The position numbers and the translations under genes are program-made. 64,000 nt of DNA from CAVWCW01 sp963753615 (GTDB lineage: Bacteria > Pseudomonadota > Gammaproteobacteria > Chromatiales > Chromatiaceae), in NCBI GenBank assembly GCA_963753615.1, contig CAVWCW010000007.1:124001-188000 (forward strand), read 5' to 3'. Positions 59,542 through 64,000 of the stretch are shown here, piece by piece. The notes beneath the pieces are model-generated. The model searched no databases. It worked only from the letters and a program-made list of their open reading frames with translations, and was not told the DNA's origin. Positions within the stretch are counted from its first letter, which is position 1. Every line of letters starts with the position of its first letter.

Positions 59542-61151
59542 TGACCGAACGCGACCCGATTGAAACCATCCTTGCGTATCACCGCCTGAGCAAGCACCGG
59601 CCGGACGGCTATGCCCCCGGACCCGGCTACCTGGATTGGGCCAATCAACCCGATCCCTTCCGCCGCTTCGCCGGCTGTCCCCGGCTGCCGTTGCCGCTGG
59701 GCGCCGATCGCTTGGATACCGGCTTCGATTCGCTGTTCCGGCCCGGCGCCTTGCCGCCGGCAACCCTGGACCGAACCCATCTGGGCCTGTTGTTGGAGCT
59801 GAGCCTGGGGCTGGCCGCCTGGAAAAGCCACGGCGGCAACCGCTGGGCCCTGCGCTGCAACCCATCCAGCGGCAACCTGCATCCCACCGAAGGCTATCTG
59901 GTGTGCCCGGCGCTGCCGGGGTTGGAGGCCGGGGTCCTGCACTACCAGGCCCACGAACACTGCCTGGAACAGCGCCTGACAATCAGCGACAGCGCCTGGG
60001 ACCGGGTCCTGGACGGCCAGATGCTGCTGGGGCTCAGCTCGATCGCCTGGCGCGAGGCCTGGAAATACGGCGCCCGGGCCTTCCGCTACTGCCAGCTCGA
60101 CGCCGGCCACGCCCTGGCCGCCCTGCGCTATTCCGCCGCCGCCCTGGGCTGGCAGGCTCGGCTGCTGACCCGGCCCGCGGACGTCGCCATTGCCGCCCTG
60201 CTCGGCCTGGATCGGGAGCCGGACTTTGCCGGCGCCGAAGCCGAGACCCCGGAACTGTTGCTGGCCATCGGCCCGGCGCCCCGGGACTGTGAGCTTGGCG
60301 AACTGGTGACGGCGGCCCGCTCGGGTGAGTGGCGGGGCCAGGCCAACCGGCTCAGCAGCGAGCACCGGGAATGGCCCCAGATCCCCGCGGTTGAGGCCGC
60401 CTGCCGCAAGCCGGAGACGTCCCCCGTGGCCTGTTGGAAACCCGCCGAACTACCGCCGCAACGGCCGAGCGGCGACGAACGCAGAGCGGCCGAACTGATT
60501 CTCCGGCGCCGTAGCGCCCAGGCCTTCGATCCGCGCGGTCGGATCGACCGGGACGGCCTGTTCGACCTGCTCGACGCCCTGTTGCCGCGCATCGAGGTGC
60601 CGCCCTGGGACGCCCTGCCCTGGCAGCCGGCCCTGCACCCGATGCTGTTCCTGCACCAGGTCGACGGCATGGAACCCGGCCTTTACGCGCTGCCCCGTGG
60701 CCCGCGGGCAGCGGCCGAACTGCCCGAGGCACTGCGCCCGGACTGGCTTTGGGAGCCGGTGGAGGGCGCTCCCGAGCATCTCCCTTTACGATTGTTGCTG
60801 CCTTACCGGCTTCAGGACACGGCGCGTCAGCTCGCCTGCCTGCAGGAGATCGCAGGCGACTCCTGCCTGGCCCTCGGCATGCTGGCGGATCTCGACCAGG
60901 GTCTGGGCCAGGGGCCGCACTGGTACCGTTACCTTTACTGGGAGGCCGGAGTGCTGGGCCAGAGCCTGTATCTGCAGGCCGAGGCCCTGGGGTTGCGCGG
61001 CACCGGCATCGGCTGTTTCTTCGACGACCCCTTCCACCAGCTGCTGGGGTTGGACGGCGAGGCCTGGCAGATACTCTATATGTTTACCCTGGGACAAGCG
61101 CTGGAGGACCGACGCCTCGGCAGCGAACCGCCCTATGGCCACCTCGATTGA
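59541..61151 (+). CDS. SagB/ThcOx-type dehydrogenase with two nitroreductase-like domains
   Basis: Product is 536 residues, starting at ATG 59541 overlapping the ATPase stop. The N-terminal half has a nitroreductase-fold pattern: RWALRCNPSSGNLHPTEGYL, YGARAFRYCQLDAGHALAAL and LGWQARLLTRP. The C-terminal half repeats it, with RRSAQAFDPRGRIDRDGLFD and YYWEAGVLGQSLYLQAEALG-like RYLYWEAGVLGQSLYLQA then GIGCFFDDPFHQLLGL. SagB-type FMN enzymes oxidise azoline rings in peptide natural products, but standalone double-domain versions have no known substrate. Tight linkage to the BtuCD-type importer suggests it modifies the imported compound. Confidence 0.85.
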   Translation: MTERDPIETILAYHRLSKHRPDGYAPGPGYLDWANQPDPFRRFAGCPRLPLPLGADRLDTGFDSLFRPGALPPATLDRTHLGLLLELSLGLAAWKSHGGNRWALRCNPSSGNLHPTEGYLVCPALPGLEAGVLHYQAHEHCLEQRLTISDSAWDRVLDGQMLLGLSSIAWREAWKYGARAFRYCQLDAGHALAALRYSAAALGWQARLLTRPADVAIAALLGLDREPDFAGAEAETPELLLAIGPAPRDCELGELVTAARSGEWRGQANRLSSEHREWPQIPAVEAACRKPETSPVACWKPAELPPQRPSGDERRAAELILRRRSAQAFDPRGRIDRDGLFDLLDALLPRIEVPPWDALPWQPALHPMLFLHQVDGMEPGLYALPRGPRAAAELPEALRPDWLWEPVEGAPEHLPLRLLLPYRLQDTARQLACLQEIAGDSCLALGMLADLDQGLGQGPHWYRYLYWEAGVLGQSLYLQAEALGLRGTGIGCFFDDPFHQLLGLDGEAWQILYMFTLGQALEDRRLGSEPPYGHLD

Positions 61152-61210
61152 GGTGGCCTTCCCTTTGGCCCGGCGCGGCGAGAAAATGGCGGCGTGAGCA
61201 TCGGCGACCC

Positions 61211-61376
61211 TAGGAGCCTGTCGGATCATGGCTGATCTACTGCGGCGGCAGGGAATCGGCCCATTTTTCCGCTCATTTTCGTTAAATTGTCACCACTATT
61301 CGCCTCAAATGACCGACAAAATCGTCTCGATTCCCCACTCGCCTCGCTACGATCCCCGCAACCCGACAGGCTCCTA
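61211..61376. mobile_element. Family C miniature element with 14-bp inverted ends (166 bp)
   Basis: TAGGAGCCTGTCGG (61211-61224) and its perfect inverse (61363-61376). The outermost TA at both ends could be the duplicated target of an IS630/Tc1-type transposase. No coding capacity. A degenerate copy lies at 50991-51147. It separates the SagB gene from the small gene at 61382. Confidence 0.85.
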
Positions 61377-61381
61377 GCCCA

Positions 61382-61621
61382 ATGCCGCAAGTAATCATCG
61401 ACCCCGAATCCACCTCTCTGCAGCAGCGCTTCGCCCTGGTAAAGAGTCCGCGCCGCAACCGCATGCGCTTCCCCGAGGGGTGCGTGACCCCGGTGGCGGA
61501 CGAGACCGCCGCCCTGGCGGGCGCCGACCCGGACAAGCATCTGCACCCCGCCTTGGTCTATGGCCCCTCGGTGTCCTCGGAGAGCCAGCGCATCTATTAT
61601 CTGGTGCGTTGGCTGGATTGA
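61382..61621 (+). CDS. Small conserved-looking protein of unknown function
   Basis: Product is 79 residues. It reads MPQVIIDPESTSLQQRFALV, KSPRRNRMRFPEGCVTPV, DPDKHLHPALVYGPSVSSES and ends YYLVRWLD. It is soluble, basic in the middle, and without a recognised motif. It begins 5 bp after the miniature element. Before the insertion it could have been the last gene of the BtuCD-SagB unit, which it follows on the same strand. A ribosome site is weak because the element replaced the upstream sequence. Confidence 0.65.
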   Translation: MPQVIIDPESTSLQQRFALVKSPRRNRMRFPEGCVTPVADETAALAGADPDKHLHPALVYGPSVSSESQRIYYLVRWLD

Positions 61622-61651
61622 ACGGCGCTGGGCGCAGCAGCGCGGTCAGCG

Positions 61652-62554
61652 TCAACCCCGCGGATGATGGGCCTGGTGCAGGTTCTTGAGCCGTTCGCGG
61701 GCGACGTGGGTATAGATCTGGGTAGTGGACAGGTCGCTGTGGCCGAGCAGCATCTGCACCACCCGCAGGTCGGCGCCGTGGTTGAGCAGGTGGGTGGCGA
61801 AGGCGTGACGCAGGGTGTGCGGTGACAGGGGCTTGCCGATGCCCGCCCGCAATGCGTGACGCTTGATCAGGTACCAGAAGGCCTGTCGGGTCATGCCGCT
61901 TCCGCGGCGGGTGGGAAATAGATCAGGGCAGAGGCGGCCGTTGAGGATGTCCCGGCGCGGACCCCTGAGGAAGCGTTGCAGCCAAGACAGGGCTTCCTCC
62001 CCCAAGGGCACCAGCCGCTCCTTGCCGCCCTTGCCGATGACCCGCACCAACCCCTGGGTCAGGCTCAGCTGCTCGGGGCGCAATGTCACCAGCTCCGACA
62101 CCCGCAATCCGGTGGCGTATAGTACCTCCAGCATGCAGCGGTCGCGAAATCCCTGAGGGTCACCGGTGTCCGGGGCGGCAAGCAGCGCCTCGACCTCGCG
62201 CTCGGTGAGCGACTTGGGCAGGGGCCGGCCCAGGCGCGGGGCATCGATGCGGGCACTGGGGTCGTCCTTACGCCAGCCCTCGCGCAGGCCGTGCTGGTAA
62301 AACTGGCGCAGGCAGGACAGCAATCGGGCGCTGGACCTGGGCTTGCGCCCGCGTTGAGACTCTCCGGCCAGGAAGTCCAGCAGGTCCTCCCGGCGCGCCC
62401 CGCGCAAATCCCGGCCGCGCTCGGAGGCCAGCCAGGCGGCGGTCTTACGCAGGTCCGACTGATAGGCGCTGAGGGTATTGCGGCTCAAGCCCCGTTCCAT
62501 CCACAGGGCATCGGCGAAAGCCTCGATCGCCGCCGCGTCGTCGGCGGGCGTCAC
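61652..62554 (-). CDS. xerD: Site-specific tyrosine recombinase XerD
   Basis: Product is 300 residues. N-terminal SAM-like DNA-binding domain (LSRNTLSAYQSDLRKTAAWL). Catalytic residues: Arg151 in ATGLRVSELV, Lys in IGKGGKER near 175, His246 and Arg249 in SPHTLRHAFATH, His272 in LGHSDLSTTQ and Tyr281. It resolves chromosome dimers at dif with XerC. Its start overlaps the ogt stop by 4 bp. Confidence 0.96.
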   Translation of the reverse strand: MTPADDAAAIEAFADALWMERGLSRNTLSAYQSDLRKTAAWLASERGRDLRGARREDLLDFLAGESQRGRKPRSSARLLSCLRQFYQHGLREGWRKDDPSARIDAPRLGRPLPKSLTEREVEALLAAPDTGDPQGFRDRCMLEVLYATGLRVSELVTLRPEQLSLTQGLVRVIGKGGKERLVPLGEEALSWLQRFLRGPRRDILNGRLCPDLFPTRRGSGMTRQAFWYLIKRHALRAGIGKPLSPHTLRHAFATHLLNHGADLRVVQMLLGHSDLSTTQIYTHVARERLKNLHQAHHPRG

Positions 62555-63021
62555 AGCGCGCCTTCGTGCCTCAACAGCCAGCGCTTGATCTCCAACCGGG
62601 CACCATCGACGGCCCCGGCATACCCGCCCAGGCCACCGGCTGCGAGCACCCGGTGGCAGGGCACCAGGATCGGCCAGGGGTTGGCCCGGCAGGCGTTGCC
62701 GACGGCGCGGGCGCTGGTTTCCAGCTCTTGTGCCAATTCACCGTAGCCGAGGCTGGCGCCGGGAGGGATCTGGCGCAGCCGGGCCCAGACCCGGCGCTGG
62801 AACCGGGTGCCGGTCTCGACCAGGGGCAGGTCGAAAGCGGCCCGAGCGTCGGCGAAATAGGCCTCCAATTGGGCCAGGACCCGTTTGCCCAGGAGGCCCT
62901 CGGGGGGCCGCTCCTGCCGTGCCGGCCCTGCCCCTGGCAGGCGTAACCCAGCGATGCGCCCGCCCTGCAGGACAACCTGCAACCGGCCGATGGGGCTGTC
63001 GCAGCCGATGACTGTGCTCAT
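62551..63021 (-). CDS. ogt: Methylated-DNA-protein-cysteine methyltransferase
   Basis: Product is 156 residues from ATG 63021 (MSTVIGCDSPIGRLQVVLQG). The DNA-binding and active-site region reads VWARLRQIPPGASLGYGELA, ARAVGNACRANPWPILVPCH and HRVLAAGGLGGYAG; the acceptor Cys is in PCHRV. It removes O6-alkyl groups from guanine in a suicide reaction. It lies between sbcB and xerD with 4-bp overlaps on both sides, so this is a compact DNA-maintenance operon. Confidence 0.96.
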   Translation of the reverse strand: MSTVIGCDSPIGRLQVVLQGGRIAGLRLPGAGPARQERPPEGLLGKRVLAQLEAYFADARAAFDLPLVETGTRFQRRVWARLRQIPPGASLGYGELAQELETSARAVGNACRANPWPILVPCHRVLAAGGLGGYAGAVDGARLEIKRWLLRHEGAL

Positions 63022-64000
63022 GTCAGCCCCAACTCCGCCGCCAGAGCGCCCGCGTAGGCGGACAGCCGTTGCAGGATGTCGGCATGGAGTGGGTCGGCCT
63101 CGGCGTAGAGCGACTCGACCCGGCGCCGGAACTCGGCGTAGACGATACTTGCCCCGGCCTCCGGATCGCTGAGGCGGCGCCGGCAGAAGTTGCGCCAGGC
63201 TACCTGTTCCTCCGGGCTGAGGGTCTCCGGCCAATTGCGGGCCCGGTAGCGCCAGAGAAGTTGTTCCAGGCGCGGGTCATCAAACCCGGGCTTGAGGCGC
63301 GCCAATTCCTCGAGCGAGGTGGCGCGCACCTGCTCCATGCGGCGACGGTCCTCGGCGCTGAAGAAGCTGCCGCCGTAAAGGTCGTTATCCACGTCCTGGG
63401 GCGGCAATTCCCGGTCCCGGGTCATGGCGCGGGACACCCGCTGGCCGAACTCCGGATGCGACACCAGCCACTGGCGGTGACGCTCGGCCGCGTCCAGGTC
63501 GATCTCCAGGCGCTCGGCGGCGGCCGCATCCAGGGTCTTCAACGGGGCCAGCACCGGGCAGCGGTTGCGCCGCACGGACTTGACCGGCAGCCGTGGCTGG
63601 CCCTTGGGCAGTTCATCGCTGCGGGTGAATATGCGCGCCGCCAAAGCCTCAGGGTCCAGGTCCATAAACTGGGCGGGGTCCTGGCGCAGGTCGAAGACCA
63701 GGGTGCCCTGGGGGTTGTTCGGGTCTGGCGCCAGGGGTTGAATCAGGGCGGTGCCGCAGTACTTCGCGGGGTAGCGTGAAGAAGCGTGCACCAGGGGCTG
63801 GCCGGCGTCCAGCAACTCGGCCACCCGGCGCTTGTCGCGCATGCGGTAGACATAGTCGTAAAGCCGGGGCTGACGCTGGCGCAGCAGGCGCGCCATACCG
63901 ATGGTGGCCCGGACATCAGACAAGGCGTCGTGGGCGTGCTCATGGCCAATGCCATTGGCGGCGGTCAGCTGCTCGAGCCGGAAGCTGGGGCTGCCGTCCT
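63018..64000 (-). CDS. sbcB: Exodeoxyribonuclease I, N-terminus beyond the window
   Basis: 327 codons of the C-terminal part are present; the frame is open to the right edge. It contains GSPSFRLEQLTAANGIGHEH and AHDALSDVRATIGMARLL, the end of the DEDD exonuclease domain with the catalytic His and Asp. The SH3-like and helical C-terminal extension follows, with VKSVRRNRCPVLAPLKTLDA and LLWRYRARNWPETLSPEEQ. ExoI degrades single-stranded DNA 3' to 5'. It overlaps ogt by 4 bp. Confidence 0.95.
   Translation of the reverse strand, partial: DGSPSFRLEQLTAANGIGHEHAHDALSDVRATIGMARLLRQRQPRLYDYVYRMRDKRRVAELLDAGQPLVHASSRYPAKYCGTALIQPLAPDPNNPQGTLVFDLRQDPAQFMDLDPEALAARIFTRSDELPKGQPRLPVKSVRRNRCPVLAPLKTLDAAAAERLEIDLDAAERHRQWLVSHPEFGQRVSRAMTRDRELPPQDVDNDLYGGSFFSAEDRRRMEQVRATSLEELARLKPGFDDPRLEQLLWRYRARNWPETLSPEEQVAWRNFCRRRLSDPEAGASIVYAEFRRRVESLYAEADPLHADILQRLSAYAGALAAELGLT

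Overview
This is a GC-rich window that reads as a chromosomal segment of a sulfur-oxidising gammaproteobacterium, probably Chromatiales or a relative. The basis is two sulfur-globule-type proteins (25457-25762 and 43439-43759), Sox genes (soxXA fused at 44645-45868, soxZ and soxY at 47012-47847), and gammaproteobacterial housekeeping neighbourhoods (ftsY-ftsE-ftsX with rsmD/coaD and an M16 pair, lexA-imuA-imuB, ptsP-rppH-HAD, xerD, sbcB). Genus cannot be fixed from the sequence alone. No CRISPR array, rRNA operon, complete IS element or prophage was seen. Two tRNAs are present (Arg-CCT, Lys-TTT).

Layout. 1-5.75 kb: 3'-truncated hydantoinase/oxoprolinase gene, a GldA/F/G-like ABC exporter split by a 240-bp miniature element, and mutM. 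5.8-9.2 kb: a Pro/Gln-rich unknown, a GlsB/YeaQ membrane protein and a QseBC-like two-component system. 9.2-13.9 kb: an unassigned biosynthetic operon (thermostable-hemolysin-type acyltransferase, AMP ligase, haem-oxygenase-like iron enzyme, TPR protein, SDR). 14.6-23.4 kb: gamma-glutamyltransferase, ferredoxin, coaD, rsmD, M16 pair, ftsY/E/X. 23.4-33.6 kb: accessory and partly decayed DNA with small secreted proteins, a sulfur globule protein, a SpeE-like protein, a PDC sensor protein, an OxyR-type site ahead of a peroxiredoxin-glutaredoxin/gor pair, an 11-residue-repeat protein and two gene stumps. 33.6-38.6 kb: sthA, tRNA-Arg, SGNH protein, membrane/periplasmic pair, poly-Gly protein. 38.7-43 kb: DUF4178-DUF4178-small protein-DUF350-SpeE-SpeD operon. 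43.3-47.9 kb: sulfur globule protein, soxXA, IS91-type remnant, tRNA-Lys, soxZ, soxY. 48-51 kb: Fe-ADH/monooxygenase pair and PPK2. 51.1-57 kb: imuB, imuA, lexA, ptsP, rppH. 57-64 kb: HAD phosphatase, BtuCD-type transporter, SagB-type oxidoreductase, miniature element, xerD, ogt, sbcB (5'-truncated).

The most interesting points are the 9.2-13.9 kb biosynthetic operon, the membrane/polyamine operon at 38.7-43 kb, a SoxX-SoxA fusion, and three families of small dispersed repeats. One family sits just 3' of three unrelated genes in the same relative orientation and carries a terminator-like hairpin. Four otherwise intact genes (11470, 21348, 29558, 58678) are each broken by a single extra base, and a fifth weaker case lies near 28650. 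One of these genes is ftsY, which is normally essential, so consensus errors should be checked before any is called a pseudogene.
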